Counted from the first letter of the stretch, positions 1 through 9,405 are shown. The stretch is 64,000 bases of DNA from an uncultured Verrucomicrobia subdivision 3 bacterium (GCA_903889895.1 CAISYZ010000089.1:69274-133273), one strand, 5' to 3'. A program made the numbers and translations. The notes: a model not told the origin generated them from the sequence alone.

Positions 1-443
1 GCCGCTACATTTTGGGCCAGGGCTACACGGCCAATTTCCTTAACGGCGGCGTATTCTTATGGAACGTTCCGCGCAGCCGCGACATCCGCGCAGAAATCGT
101 CGCCCGTGGCCGCGCACATTTTCGCACCATTGCCGACGACCAACATTGCCTTAACGAAGTCATCCAGACGAAGCACATTGACCGGCTGCGCATTTTGCCC
201 TGCCAGTATAATTACCGCTGCCACCTTGCACCGGTTCGTCAACGCGGATGTGCCACGGTTCCGCATTTGGATGGCGTAAAAATTTTCCACAATGCGGCCT
301 GCATGGAAGCAGCCAAAAAACTCCGGTCGGTAAAGGCTGTCGCCGCGCTTCCGGCCTTGCCGGTGGATGCACGACCGCTGACTCCCCGCGAACAGTTTTG
401 GCGCAGGCTGCGGAACCGTTTCCAGCCGTGGATTGTCAAATGA
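1..443 (+). CDS. Glycosyltransferase, C-terminal part (cut by window edge)
   Basis: The reading frame is open from base 3 and ends at 443; the N-terminus lies outside the window, so no start can be chosen. The visible 147 residues contain FLNGGVFLWN, then DDQHCLNEVIQ, then RILPCQYNYR and KIFHNAACM. This order (an N-G-G strand, a D-Q-x-x-L-N helix, a late basic/His segment) resembles the end of GT-A nucleotide-sugar transferases of the GT8/GT77 type. An FkbM methyltransferase follows 30 nt later, consistent with a polysaccharide cluster. Exact family and sugar are unknown. Confidence 0.55.
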   Translation, partial: RYILGQGYTANFLNGGVFLWNVPRSRDIRAEIVARGRAHFRTIADDQHCLNEVIQTKHIDRLRILPCQYNYRCHLAPVRQRGCATVPHLDGVKIFHNAACMEAAKKLRSVKAVAALPALPVDARPLTPREQFWRRLRNRFQPWIVK

Positions 444-473
444 TCAATAATCAAAGCCTGCCGCCATCTGAAT

Positions 474-1250
474 ATGAATAAATACGCCCACGCAATGAAG
501 CACGGCATAGCCAGTCTGGTTGGCTGGTTTCGGTTTCGCTCTGTGCATCCTGAATTTGCCGGCGAACTGCTCCGGCGGCGCTGGCGGTATTTTGCCCGCC
601 GTGAATTTATTCCGGGGCTGGTTACACCCGATGGGTTTGTCTTGCAGACACCGGACACGCTGATCGCCTATTGGTCCATGTTTGTTGAGCGCGAACTGTT
701 TGGCCGTGAGTGGATCAACGCATTGCAATCCGCCGATAAGCCGTTGGTGTTGGATGTGGGTGCCAATGCCGGATTGTTTTCGCATCTGGCATTCTGTTTC
801 AACCCGCGCGCCGAAATCATCGCGTTTGAACCGCTCCCGGTGATGGTTGAGCGTGTCAATGGGCAGAAGCAGCGCAACCAAATGAATCTCACCTGTGTCG
901 CGAAAGCCGTCGGGCGCAGCCCCGGCACGGCCACGCTGGAAAGTCCGCACGGCTACGATGGCACTTCGCGCATCTGCGTTTCCGGCAAACCGTCCGGCCA
1001 GACCTTCCAAGTCGAAGTCACCACGCTTGATCAGGAATTGAAAGGACGTTCCGTGCTGGTGATGAAAATTGACGTGGAAGGTTTCGAGGATGAAGTCATC
1101 GCCGGTGGCACCGAAACCTTGTCCCGCACGAAGTTTCTCATCATTGAAGCGCACGACCAAGCCCGTTGCGACCAGCTAACGCGTCTGCTGGGTCCCGGTT
1201 GGCATCGGCAGAAGCTGGGTTCCAGCGATTACCTCTTCTCGCGGGTCTGA
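474..1250 (+). CDS. FkbM-family SAM-dependent methyltransferase
   Basis: A 258-residue protein with the SAM-binding motif VLDVGANAGLFSHLA near residues 92-106 and the family motif MKIDVEGFEDEVI in the second half. FkbM-type enzymes methylate hydroxyl groups, often on sugars of surface glycans or on antibiotics. It follows the upstream glycosyltransferase by 30 nt, so co-transcription and a sugar O-methylation role are likely. A second ATG eight codons in (495) is an alternative start. The substrate cannot be told from sequence. Confidence 0.85.
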   Translation: MNKYAHAMKHGIASLVGWFRFRSVHPEFAGELLRRRWRYFARREFIPGLVTPDGFVLQTPDTLIAYWSMFVERELFGREWINALQSADKPLVLDVGANAGLFSHLAFCFNPRAEIIAFEPLPVMVERVNGQKQRNQMNLTCVAKAVGRSPGTATLESPHGYDGTSRICVSGKPSGQTFQVEVTTLDQELKGRSVLVMKIDVEGFEDEVIAGGTETLSRTKFLIIEAHDQARCDQLTRLLGPGWHRQKLGSSDYLFSRV

Positions 1251-1298
1251 CAACGCCTGGAAACCACCGGCAGCCAGTGTTTAATTATTTTTGTTAAA

Positions 1299-1487
1299 CC
1301 GGAAAACTTAATCCTGCCAAGCGGGGGTGAAATTCTCAACTTCCCCGGCCGAACACCTGACCTAATTCCCCCGCCGCTGGAACCGAGGATGGCAATCCCA
1401 GAGCCGGGGATTGTAATTCCAGCCTCATGTATTGGCCGGTTGCAGCCTGGAAAGGCAATCCCCAAGCCTTGTTTTCCATAATTATTT
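1299..1487. repeat. Degenerate 21-nt tandem array A
   Basis: The 238-base space between two convergent genes holds about nine 21-nt units in constant phase (starts at 1299, 1320, 1341, 1362, 1383, 1404, 1425, 1446, 1467). The units at 1299, 1320, 1383, 1404 and 1446 share a core like CCGGGGATTGnAATCCCAG; those between are badly decayed. This is the weakest of five arrays with the same period in the window. The 7-residue rhythm shows clearly when the minus strand is translated, but no start or Shine-Dalgarno supports a gene. Confidence 0.6.
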
Positions 1488-1488
1488 G

Positions 1489-2628
1489 CTAGTCGCCGTT
1501 GATTCCGCCACCGAATCTCCCATTATAGAAAGGCGACATCCCTGGCGCAGGTGTGGGCGGCGGCGGCAGCGGCTGCCCGCCATTTTGGTCAATGCAGACG
1601 GATCTGATTTCGTCAGCGGTAAGCGCGCGATTGTAAATGGCCAACTCATCCATCAGCCCGGAAAAGAACCGGTTGGAAGTCCAGTCGCCGGGATTGCCTG
1701 GCCGGTAGCTCGAAAGCAGACCTTTGGTGAGCAGGGAAAAGCTGCCCCACGGCCGTTGCGCCACAATGCTTCCGTTCACATACAAAATCAGAAGGCCGCT
1801 GTGCTTGTCGTAAGTGACGGCGATATGTTGCCATGCGTTCGCGACCAGCGTGCCGCCCGGCGAGGCGATTTGGACATAATGATTTTCGCTGCTGTCCCTG
1901 CCGCTGTTGTCCATGAAGAATCCGCACAAAACGCCTTGGCTTCCCGGATTTTGACCAATCCAAAATTGAACTCCGCCGGGCTGCCATTCCAGAATCGGAT
2001 GCAGGCCGGTTACATCCGACGGTTTAATCCACGCCGAAATGGTCATCCCATCGCCTTCGCCCACATTCAAAGCCGCGTTCTCTTGAATTTCAAAGTGCGG
2101 TGTGGTGCCGCCGAACGAAAACGCCTGACCCACTTTGCCGTCCGCAAAGGTGATGTCGGTCAAGGTTGCGTCGTTGCCGCCCACCGAATCGTGGCCGTCG
2201 CCCTCGGCGGACCACAGCGCCACCAAGCCGGCGGGCAGCTTGCCCGGAGCGCGGGTCGCAGACACCGTCAGATGCCGGATGGAATTCACCGCCAGCTCCA
2301 CTTTGCCGAAACCGGTTTTTACGCGCAGCGTCTCGCTGTCAAACCAGCCGGTTAGCACATCGCCGCTCGTGGTCGTGAGCTTGGCCGAATTGGTGGTGCC
2401 GCATTCAATGGCGCGGATGTCCTTCACCGCCAGCTTCAAAGTGCCGAGCAACGCCGAATCAAATTTAAGCTGGTCTTCCACGCTTTGGCCCACCACGCGG
2501 GAGCCGTCGCGCAGCTCAACCGTCAGGCGCGGCGACGAATTGTCCGCGGCGGCGGGTTCTGCGTTGGCAATACCAGAAAGCATCAGGGTGGCGATGGGAA
2601 GCAGCAGGAAGCGCAGAAGATTTTTCAT
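1489..2628 (-). CDS. Secreted LamG/concanavalin-like domain protein
   Basis: 379 residues from the ATG at 2628, chosen because a signal peptide (MKNLLRFLLLPIATLML...ANA) begins there; an upstream in-frame ATG at 2667 adds 13 non-signal residues. After the signal come two copies of a short beta-rich motif (DGSRVVG...LGTLKLAVKDIRAIE and SGDVLTG...FGKVELAVNSIRHL). A LamG-like jelly-roll domain then spans roughly residues 130-345, with WIKPSDV, WQHIAVTYD and the closing LMDELAIYNRALTADEI. The C-terminus is Pro/Gly-rich. Such proteins bind glycans or cell surfaces; no catalytic residues are visible. Confidence 0.8.
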   Translation of the reverse strand: MKNLLRFLLLPIATLMLSGIANAEPAAADNSSPRLTVELRDGSRVVGQSVEDQLKFDSALLGTLKLAVKDIRAIECGTTNSAKLTTTSGDVLTGWFDSETLRVKTGFGKVELAVNSIRHLTVSATRAPGKLPAGLVALWSAEGDGHDSVGGNDATLTDITFADGKVGQAFSFGGTTPHFEIQENAALNVGEGDGMTISAWIKPSDVTGLHPILEWQPGGVQFWIGQNPGSQGVLCGFFMDNSGRDSSENHYVQIASPGGTLVANAWQHIAVTYDKHSGLLILYVNGSIVAQRPWGSFSLLTKGLLSSYRPGNPGDWTSNRFFSGLMDELAIYNRALTADEIRSVCIDQNGGQPLPPPPTPAPGMSPFYNGRFGGGINGD

Positions 2629-2685
2629 GGTATAATCGAATCTGGGTTTTGTGCCGGCAGCCGTCAAGTGTTTTAAGGACGCAAA

Positions 2686-3906
2686 TTATTTCTGCGCGGC
2701 GGCTAGCAGCTTCTGGAAATTTTCCTGCGCCGTTTCCCAACTCAATTCTTTTTTTAATTTCTCCCCGTCCAGCGCGGCCAGATAATTTTCCCCTGCGCGC
2801 TGTTTACGGATTTCGTCCTCGACCGTTTGCTTAAAAACTTCGGCATCGAACGGCGGCACATATCGCACCGCGTCGCCGAACACCGGCGGATAGCAGTCAA
2901 GCTTATAGGCGACGACCGGGACGCCCGCCACGAGCGCCTCGCCCACGACGATGCCCCAGCTTTCGTAATAACTCGGCATCGCGAACACGCGGCTGCTTTT
3001 GAGTAGACGAAATTTTTCTTCCTCGTTGACCAGCCCGCTGAAAGTCACCTGCTCCGTCAAGCCCAGATCGCGCACGACTGATTCGAGCGCGTCCTTGCTT
3101 TTGCCAATGATCACGGCGCGAAAATCCGGCAGCCGCGCTTTCAGCCAAGTTAGCGTCGCGAGCAAATCGGCGATGCCTTTTTGCGGATGCACGCGGCCAA
3201 CCCAGGCGAGATCGAATTTTTTCGGCTGCGCCGGCACGCGGTTGGCGGTGGCGGTGTCGCTGCCGTTCGGCACGTAACAAAGTTGTTTCGCGTCGTAGCC
3301 GAATTTCAGCAAATAATCGCGCATCTCCGGATGACTGTAAGTGACAAAGCCGTTTTTACATTTGCGAAACTGACGCAGCGAAAACTGCTGGCTCATCCAA
3401 TAATAAAGCGACGCCAGCCGCGTCGGCGTCACGTCCGCGCGGCTCTTGAACAAAACCTGTCGCAGCGTCGGCGCAATCATGCCGAGATACAAAATTTTCA
3501 CGCGCGCGCGGCAGCGCATCAGCGGAATCGTGTCAAACCAGTAATCCGACATCGCGTAGGCAAGGTCATCGGGTTTTACTTCGTCAAGCTGCGCCATCGC
3601 GCCGGCTTGCCGCCGCCGAAAATCTGCCAGCAGGCGGAATTGCCCGGCCAGGCTGCCAACGTCGCCGAGCTTGCCCATGCCGTCGTCCGTCAAAGTCAGG
3701 TTCAGCGGGAACTGGTTTTTTTCCAGATACCGCTTCAGCGCGTGGCCGCCAAAAAAATGAATTGGATAACCCGCCGCCAGCACCGCGCGGGCGATAAAAT
3801 AGAAATAAACATCGCCGCCGCCGATGCCCTCGCCAAAAATCCCGTTGACGAAACACACGACACGCGGAGGTTTTGCGGCGGAAGTTGGAGTGGTGGGTAT
3901 TTCCAT
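2686..3906 (-). CDS. GT4-type glycosyltransferase (GT-B fold)
   Basis: 406 residues from the ATG at 3906; a longer frame to 4098 only overlaps the preceding gene. The C-terminal half has the GT4 pattern: WVGRVHPQKGIADLL, then VTFSGLVNEEEKF, then SYYESWGIVVGEALVAGVP containing the E-x7-E motif that binds the donor nucleotide-sugar. The start lies 1 nt beyond the stop of the upstream GT2 gene, so the two are translationally linked. It probably adds one sugar to a lipid-linked surface glycan. Sugar and linkage are unknown. Confidence 0.88.
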   Translation of the reverse strand: MEIPTTPTSAAKPPRVVCFVNGIFGEGIGGGDVYFYFIARAVLAAGYPIHFFGGHALKRYLEKNQFPLNLTLTDDGMGKLGDVGSLAGQFRLLADFRRRQAGAMAQLDEVKPDDLAYAMSDYWFDTIPLMRCRARVKILYLGMIAPTLRQVLFKSRADVTPTRLASLYYWMSQQFSLRQFRKCKNGFVTYSHPEMRDYLLKFGYDAKQLCYVPNGSDTATANRVPAQPKKFDLAWVGRVHPQKGIADLLATLTWLKARLPDFRAVIIGKSKDALESVVRDLGLTEQVTFSGLVNEEEKFRLLKSSRVFAMPSYYESWGIVVGEALVAGVPVVAYKLDCYPPVFGDAVRYVPPFDAEVFKQTVEDEIRKQRAGENYLAALDGEKLKKELSWETAQENFQKLLAAAQK

Positions 3907-3907
3907 A

Positions 3908-4927
3908 TTAGCGTTCGGATTTGAGGTTTTGTTCCACCTGTAATTCCGCGATGAGCGACTTGTCCTGCCCGCGACGTTTGTAAGTCCACACGCCCCACGC
4001 ATTGCCGAGGACGCTCGCCGGACACGCCAGCAGATGCCAGAGCCAGCGGAAATCTTGGTCGCGAATAATTCCGCGCGCCGTGTGAAAGACGGGGCCAAAA
4101 AATGTGACGCAATAAACCGCCGCCAGCCACAGCGGCACCGGCGGTTTTTCCTTCATCCAGTTCACCGGCATTTCTTCCTGCACGCGGAGAAAATGCACCG
4201 TGGCACGCCGGCGTTTCTGCACAAATTTCCAGAGCGTTTGAATGTAGTAATGATGCACGCCGCGCCCGCGCAGCCGCAGCCATTCGCGCTGGCCGTTTTT
4301 CATCAGGAACAGCGCGATGTGCGTGTCCTGAAATTTTTCGTTTGCCTGCACCGATTGCAAGTCAGCGCGGCGGAAGACGAAGCCGTTTGCGCCGAGCGGA
4401 TAGGAAAAAGTATCGGGCGGCAGCATCCAGCGTTCCGCCTCGCCGTCGCGCGCGACGAGCAGCGGATTGGAACTCATTAGCCAGCAAACCGGGTCGCTGA
4501 TGTGCAGCAACGCGGTAAGATAGGCGCAGAAGGAAGTCATTTTGGGCGACGCTAAATAATACGCCTCCAGGCCGAGCGCCTGCGGATTTTTGGCGAGCGA
4601 TTCAACGGCGAGCGCAAAATAATCCGCGTGCGTGATTTCATTGTCGGCATCCACAAAAACGACGTATTCGCCGGTGGTGTGCTGGAGCGCGAGGCGTTTG
4701 CCTTCCTCCATATTTTTGCCGTTGTCGTCAAGGATTGTCGCGCCGAATTCTTTTGCGATGTCGCGCGTGCGGTCGGTGGAGTGCGCGTCGGCGAGGATGA
4801 TTTCAATTTGTTCGCGCGGATAATTTTGCCGCGCGATGGAGGCGAGGCAATTTTCCAAAATTGCCGCCGCGTTCAGCGTCGGGATGACGACGCTGATGCG
4901 GGGAAATTTTTTGGAGCCGGACGGCAT
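3908..4927 (-). CDS. GT2-family glycosyltransferase with C-terminal membrane segments
   Basis: 339 residues using the ATG at 4927 (a second candidate is 4945). The GT-A signature SVVIPTLNAAAILENCLAS opens the domain, followed by the metal-binding FVDADNE (DxD type) around residues 95-101. Near residues 265-310 hydrophobic stretches (LAAVYCVTFFGPVF, WHLLACPASVLGNAW) indicate membrane association. It lies between a flippase gene upstream and a GT4 gene downstream on the same strand, a typical order in polysaccharide assembly clusters. The acceptor is unknown. Confidence 0.87.
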   Translation of the reverse strand: MPSGSKKFPRISVVIPTLNAAAILENCLASIARQNYPREQIEIILADAHSTDRTRDIAKEFGATILDDNGKNMEEGKRLALQHTTGEYVVFVDADNEITHADYFALAVESLAKNPQALGLEAYYLASPKMTSFCAYLTALLHISDPVCWLMSSNPLLVARDGEAERWMLPPDTFSYPLGANGFVFRRADLQSVQANEKFQDTHIALFLMKNGQREWLRLRGRGVHHYYIQTLWKFVQKRRRATVHFLRVQEEMPVNWMKEKPPVPLWLAAVYCVTFFGPVFHTARGIIRDQDFRWLWHLLACPASVLGNAWGVWTYKRRGQDKSLIAELQVEQNLKSER

Positions 4928-4969
4928 GGGACAAGTCTGGCGCAAACGGCGGGCAAATTCAAACCAGCT

Positions 4970-6220
4970 TTATTCGATTGGTTTGTGCCGGCGCAGGACA
5001 TCAAGCCAGATAAGAAATAAAACGGTGAACGCCATGCCGGTGGCAACCGGCATGATGGCCAGCAGCGCGGCCGGTGTTTTACCCATGGCCAGCAAGGCCA
5101 GCCAGTAGGTCAGACCCAGCGCGCCAAAGCACAGGGAAACCTTCGTCCAGCGGCTTGCCAGCGCCCAGGTGCCAACGGCCTGTAGCAGTCCGACAAACAC
5201 CATGGTGGTGGCGAGCGAGCGGAGCATCTCGGCGGCTTCCGGTGTGTCTTTGCCGAGCAACCGCAGACAGAAATGCCGCAGCAGGAGTAGGCAGATAGCG
5301 CCACCGATGAGGGTGCCCGCAAAAAGCACGAGCAATTTTATCTGTTCCCGCAGGGCAGCGGCGGAGTGGGCCACGGAACGGGAGGTAAACAAAACCGTCA
5401 GCAGCGGGCCGACGGTCAGCGGCAGTGACACCGCCAGCCGTTCGGCGGCGGCGTAGGCGTCGCTGTCATTGTTGGAAAAGTAGCGCTGCATCACCATCAA
5501 GTCGCCTTGGGAAAAACAGTAGTTGCCTACGGCGAACGCGCCGCTCACGGTCAGATACAAAATAAATTCATGATTCCAAGGTGACACGGGCGCCAGCTGG
5601 CTGCGCGGCATCAGGTCTTTTTTCCACAGCAATAAAACCAGATACGCAAACAGGGCGACCGTTGACGCCATAACAGCGGTTTCCGGGGACGGCCAGGTGA
5701 GCGTGACAAAATAACCGAACGTTACGCGTAGCACCATGGATAGAAATCCAATCAGCGCGAGTCGCTTGAACCAAGCGAGACCCTGGCATAGGGCCGTCGC
5801 TAGTGAAGCCCACAGGCTGACCAGCGTGCAGATGAGCGTGATCAGCATCAATCCGGAATCGTAATGGAAGAACAGACTCAATGGCTTGACGATAATCACC
5901 GCGAGCAGCGAGCCGACAATGGTCAAGTGGAAGAGAAGCCGGCGACAGCCAGCAATCAGTCCCTGCAATCGTGCAGTATCACCGATGGCATTGAAATGCG
6001 CGATGTAATGAGTGATGGCCATGACGGCGACGGAGGGCAGCAGGCCGAGCAGCGGGATGAAGCCGTTGATGGCGCTGTTGGCATGTGCGTATTGGCCCGA
6101 CTCCTTGAGGTGGTGGCCCATGACGCTTTGAAACGCCAGGTTGCCAAGGCCGGTCAGGAAATTGACCGCTGAAAAGATGAGGCCGCTTTGCAGGATGCTT
6201 CCAATGCCGTTTTTTTTCAT
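4970..6220 (-). CDS. Polysaccharide/oligosaccharide flippase (MOP superfamily, Wzx-like)
   Basis: A 416-residue, strongly hydrophobic protein with about twelve membrane segments from the N-terminal IGSILQSGLIFSAVNFLTGL onward. Basic loops and the absence of soluble domains match Wzx/MurJ-superfamily lipid-linked glycan flippases, which move undecaprenyl-linked repeat units across the inner membrane. The neighbouring GT2 and GT4 genes support this role. The family is recognised from topology and context rather than a single diagnostic motif. A gap of 42 nt separates it from the GT2 gene. Confidence 0.8.
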   Translation of the reverse strand: MKKNGIGSILQSGLIFSAVNFLTGLGNLAFQSVMGHHLKESGQYAHANSAINGFIPLLGLLPSVAVMAITHYIAHFNAIGDTARLQGLIAGCRRLLFHLTIVGSLLAVIIVKPLSLFFHYDSGLMLITLICTLVSLWASLATALCQGLAWFKRLALIGFLSMVLRVTFGYFVTLTWPSPETAVMASTVALFAYLVLLLWKKDLMPRSQLAPVSPWNHEFILYLTVSGAFAVGNYCFSQGDLMVMQRYFSNNDSDAYAAAERLAVSLPLTVGPLLTVLFTSRSVAHSAAALREQIKLLVLFAGTLIGGAICLLLLRHFCLRLLGKDTPEAAEMLRSLATTMVFVGLLQAVGTWALASRWTKVSLCFGALGLTYWLALLAMGKTPAALLAIMPVATGMAFTVLFLIWLDVLRRHKPIE

Positions 6221-6287
6221 TGGTGGGCAATAGGGCAGCTTTGGCTCATTGGCATCTTCATACGCTTTGCTGATCTGGCGGTGACAG

Positions 6288-7055
6288 TTAGCGATTTTGG
6301 GGCGGGAGTGGTTTGCGCGCCTTTAGCATCAGGTAGTGGCCGCGGTTCCTGATGAACATTTCAAGCTGCTGGCTCAAGCCATCCGGCAAGGGTAGGATGC
6401 TGACAGAACGTGCTTCAACAACCTGGAACCCAACCAGTTCAAAAAGTTCCTTTGCCTGTCGCACCGTGAGCACGCGCACGTGGCCGCCGATACCTGAAAA
6501 CGCGGGGTGATCGATCGGCACGGATTCCTCATGGGGTTCCATGTAGTGAAGGCCAAGTGGGTTGCCGAGGTATCGGCCGCAGGTTTGCATCAGCGAAAAT
6601 GGCGTATAGCCGAGAGATAGCGCGCACCAGTTGAGCAGGCTGCAAAGATTTTCCGTGGCGATGATGGTTGTGCCGCCGGGCTTGAGCACGCGGAAGGCTT
6701 CGGCGGCAAACAGCCGAGTATTATGCAAATGCTCAATGACTTGGTTGCCGAACACCACGTCAAACTGGCCATCTTCATAAGGCCAGCGACCATTCAGGTC
6801 AAAACTGGCAACTTTGAGCCCGCGCGCCTCAGCTTTGAGTTTCAACTCCGGTGCACCTTCGACGCCGTGAAAGTTGCACGGTTGATTTTTAAGGTGTCGG
6901 AACAGCAGGCTGCCGTCGCCACAGCCAACATCAAGCAAGCTATCGGGATTCAGGTTTGCCACCTGTTGGCCAGCCCAGGCGTCGCAGCGGTTGATACCCG
7001 CCTGCCGTGACCGAGCCACAGTGGCTTTGAGTTGATTGAGGATGAAATTAGCCAT
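6288..7055 (-). CDS. Class I SAM-dependent methyltransferase
   Basis: 255 residues. Motif I SLLDVGCGDGSLLF is near residues 38-51. FDVVFGNQVIEHL follows, then FRVLKPGGTTIIATEN, the classic order of a Methyltransf_11/23 domain. The C-terminus ends in basic residues (LMLKARKPLPPQNR). It is the first gene of a minus-strand run followed by the flippase and two glycosyltransferases, so glycan or glycolipid methylation is likely but not proven. Confidence 0.85.
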   Translation of the reverse strand: MANFILNQLKATVARSRQAGINRCDAWAGQQVANLNPDSLLDVGCGDGSLLFRHLKNQPCNFHGVEGAPELKLKAEARGLKVASFDLNGRWPYEDGQFDVVFGNQVIEHLHNTRLFAAEAFRVLKPGGTTIIATENLCSLLNWCALSLGYTPFSLMQTCGRYLGNPLGLHYMEPHEESVPIDHPAFSGIGGHVRVLTVRQAKELFELVGFQVVEARSVSILPLPDGLSQQLEMFIRNRGHYLMLKARKPLPPQNR

Positions 7056-7165
7056 TTAACCCTGACTAAGTATCAAGAAAAAGTCGGCACGGCAAATCCG
7101 AACAAAACAACTTTTCAAAAAAGTTGGCAAGCTCAGCGTTACAGACTAAACTTCTTATTCTCAAA

Positions 7166-8140
7166 ATGAGTAAAATTTTCATCACCGGTGCCGCCGGATT
7201 CATCGGCAGCACGCTAGCTGATCGCCTGCTTGCTGACGGCAAAATCGTCGTCGGCTGGGATAATTTTTCCACCGGCCAGCGGAAATTTCTGGCCGGCGCG
7301 CTGAAGCACAAAAACTTCCAGCTCATCGAAGGCGATAATCTGGATTTGCCCGCGCTCTCGAAAGCGATGGCCGGCTGCGACACCGTCTTCCACCTTGCTG
7401 CCAACGCCGACGTGCGCTTCGGCCTCGAACATCCCTCAAAAGATTTACAGCAAAACACAGTCGCCACATTCAACGTGCTCGAAGCCATGCGCGCCAATGG
7501 GATCAAGCGCATCGCCTTCAGCTCCACCGGCAGCGTTTATGGCGAAGCGGCAGTGATTCCCACCCCGGAGGACGCGCCGTTTCCGATTCAGACCTCGCTT
7601 TACGCCGCGTCCAAAGTTTCTGGCGAAGGCATGATTTCCTCCTACTGCGAAGGTTTCAAATTCGAGGGCTACATTTTTCGCTTCGTCTCAATTCTCGGCG
7701 AACGCTACACGCATGGACACGTTTTTGATTTCTACAAACAGCTTTCCGAGCACCCCGATCGCCTGAAAGTTCTCGGCGACGGTTCGCAGCGGAAAAGCTA
7801 TCTCTACGTTCAAGACTGCGTCAGCGCAATGCTGCACGTCATCAATCTCGGCACGGCGAAAAAGGCGAAGCATGGCGTGGAAATTTACAACCTTGGCTGC
7901 GACGAATACGTTCAGGTCAACAATTCCATCGGTTATATTTGCGGCGCGCTCGGCTTGAAACCAAAATTGGAATATACCGGCGGCGCCCGTGGCTGGGTCG
8001 GCGACAACCCGTTCATTTTTCTCGACACCAAAAAAATTCAAAGCACCGGCTGGAAAACGTCACTGACGATCGAGCAGGGCATCAAGCGCACGCTGGAATG
8101 GCTCCAGCAAAACCAATGGGTTTACGAAACGCGCCAATGA
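7166..8140 (+). CDS. NAD-dependent sugar epimerase/dehydratase (extended SDR)
   Basis: 324 residues from the ATG at 7166; the Rossmann motif FITGAAGFIGSTLADRL begins three residues in, so the longer frame from 7124 is rejected. SSTGSVYGEA and SLYAASKVSGEGM supply the Ser and the YxxxK catalytic pair of UDP-glucose 4-epimerase-like enzymes. It probably interconverts a nucleotide-activated sugar. The stop overlaps the start of the next gene by 4 nt (ATGA), so the pair is translationally coupled. Confidence 0.9.
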   Translation: MSKIFITGAAGFIGSTLADRLLADGKIVVGWDNFSTGQRKFLAGALKHKNFQLIEGDNLDLPALSKAMAGCDTVFHLAANADVRFGLEHPSKDLQQNTVATFNVLEAMRANGIKRIAFSSTGSVYGEAAVIPTPEDAPFPIQTSLYAASKVSGEGMISSYCEGFKFEGYIFRFVSILGERYTHGHVFDFYKQLSEHPDRLKVLGDGSQRKSYLYVQDCVSAMLHVINLGTAKKAKHGVEIYNLGCDEYVQVNNSIGYICGALGLKPKLEYTGGARGWVGDNPFIFLDTKKIQSTGWKTSLTIEQGIKRTLEWLQQNQWVYETRQ

Positions 8141-9405
8141 ACGTCACCGTCCTCGGCCTCTGGCATCTCGGCAGCGTTACGGCGGCGTGCTGCGCGAAAC
8201 ATTTTTCCGTGGTCGGACTCGATTTCGATGCCGCGAACGTGGCGAAATTAAATTCAGGTCAAGCACCATTGCTTGAACCCGGCCTGAACGAACTCATTGC
8301 CGCCGGATTGGCGGCAAAAAAACTTTCGTTCACAACGGATCCGAAAATTGCCTGTGCTGGTGCCGACATGCTCTGGCTGACATACGACACGCCGGTCAAC
8401 GACCAAGACGAATCGGATGTGGAATCTGTCCTCGGCAATTTGCGGCGCGCATTACCGAATTTGCCAAACGGCGCGCTCGTTCTGATTTCCGCACAACTGC
8501 CGGTTGGCACGTGCGCAAAATTAGAAAAAGAATATCCGCAGCTTCACTTCGCCAGCTCCCCGGAAAATCTGCGGCTCGGCAAGGCCATTAATTCGTTTGA
8601 AAAGGCCGAGCGCGCCATCGTCGGCATCCGCACCGATGCGAAGAAAGATTTACTGGAACAACTCTTCAAGCCATTCGCCGCGCAGACGATTTTCATGCGC
8701 ACTGAGTCGGCGGAGATGGTCAAGCACGCGCTGAATTCCTTTCTCGCGCTCTCTATCACCTTTATCAACGAAGTCGCGCGTCTTTGCGAATATACCGGCG
8801 CGGATGCGAAGGAAGTTTCGATCGGTCTCAAAAGTGAAGCGCGCATCGGGCCGAAGGCTTATCTTGGACCGGGCGGACCTTTCGCCGGCGGCACGCTGGC
8901 GCGCGATGTGGTGACTTTGTCCAAACTGGCCGAGGCAAACGGCGAAAAAATTTCCGTCATTCCGGCCATCAAGCAAAGCAACGACCTGCATCGCGGCTGG
9001 GCTTTTCGCCGGCTGCAATCGCGCTTAGGCGATTTGCGCGGTAAAAGGATTTCCATCCTTGGACTCACTTACACCACGAATACCGATACACTCCGCCGGA
9101 GCGCCGCCGTGGAATTATGCCAGCAGCTTCTTGCTGCCGGCGCGAAGGTTTCCGCATTTGATCCGGCGGTGAAAAATCTGCCCGAAGATCTTTCCAAAAT
9201 TGAACTCGCTTCAGAAATCTCCGCCGCGTTGTCCGGCGCGGAAGCCGTCGCCGTCTGCACCGAGTGGCCGCAGTTCCGGCAGGCGGACTGGGCGAAAATG
9301 ATTTCGACCATGCGCTTGCCAGTTTTTGTGGATGCAAATCGCTTTTTGGAAAAGGAATTAAAAACCATCACTGGCGTGGAGCATCTTTCCGTCGGTCGTG
9401 CCTGA
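8137..9405 (+). CDS. UDP-glucose/GDP-mannose dehydrogenase-family protein lacking the catalytic Cys
   Basis: 422 residues; starts inside the stop of the epimerase gene. An N-terminal Rossmann domain (TVLGLWHLGSVTAACC), SPENLRLG near residue 141, a central helix EMVKHALNSFLALSITFINE (K196, N200) and a C-terminal domain (ISILGLTYTTNTDTLRRS) match nucleotide-sugar dehydrogenases. The usual G-G-S-C-F-P-K-D loop instead reads GGPFAGGTLARD (residues 246-257). Threonine 253 sits where the thiol nucleophile should be, and Arg256 replaces Lys. The protein may therefore not perform the full two-step oxidation to a uronic acid. Family assignment is firm, activity is open. Confidence 0.85.
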   Translation: MNVTVLGLWHLGSVTAACCAKHFSVVGLDFDAANVAKLNSGQAPLLEPGLNELIAAGLAAKKLSFTTDPKIACAGADMLWLTYDTPVNDQDESDVESVLGNLRRALPNLPNGALVLISAQLPVGTCAKLEKEYPQLHFASSPENLRLGKAINSFEKAERAIVGIRTDAKKDLLEQLFKPFAAQTIFMRTESAEMVKHALNSFLALSITFINEVARLCEYTGADAKEVSIGLKSEARIGPKAYLGPGGPFAGGTLARDVVTLSKLAEANGEKISVIPAIKQSNDLHRGWAFRRLQSRLGDLRGKRISILGLTYTTNTDTLRRSAAVELCQQLLAAGAKVSAFDPAVKNLPEDLSKIELASEISAALSGAEAVAVCTEWPQFRQADWAKMISTMRLPVFVDANRFLEKELKTITGVEHLSVGRA

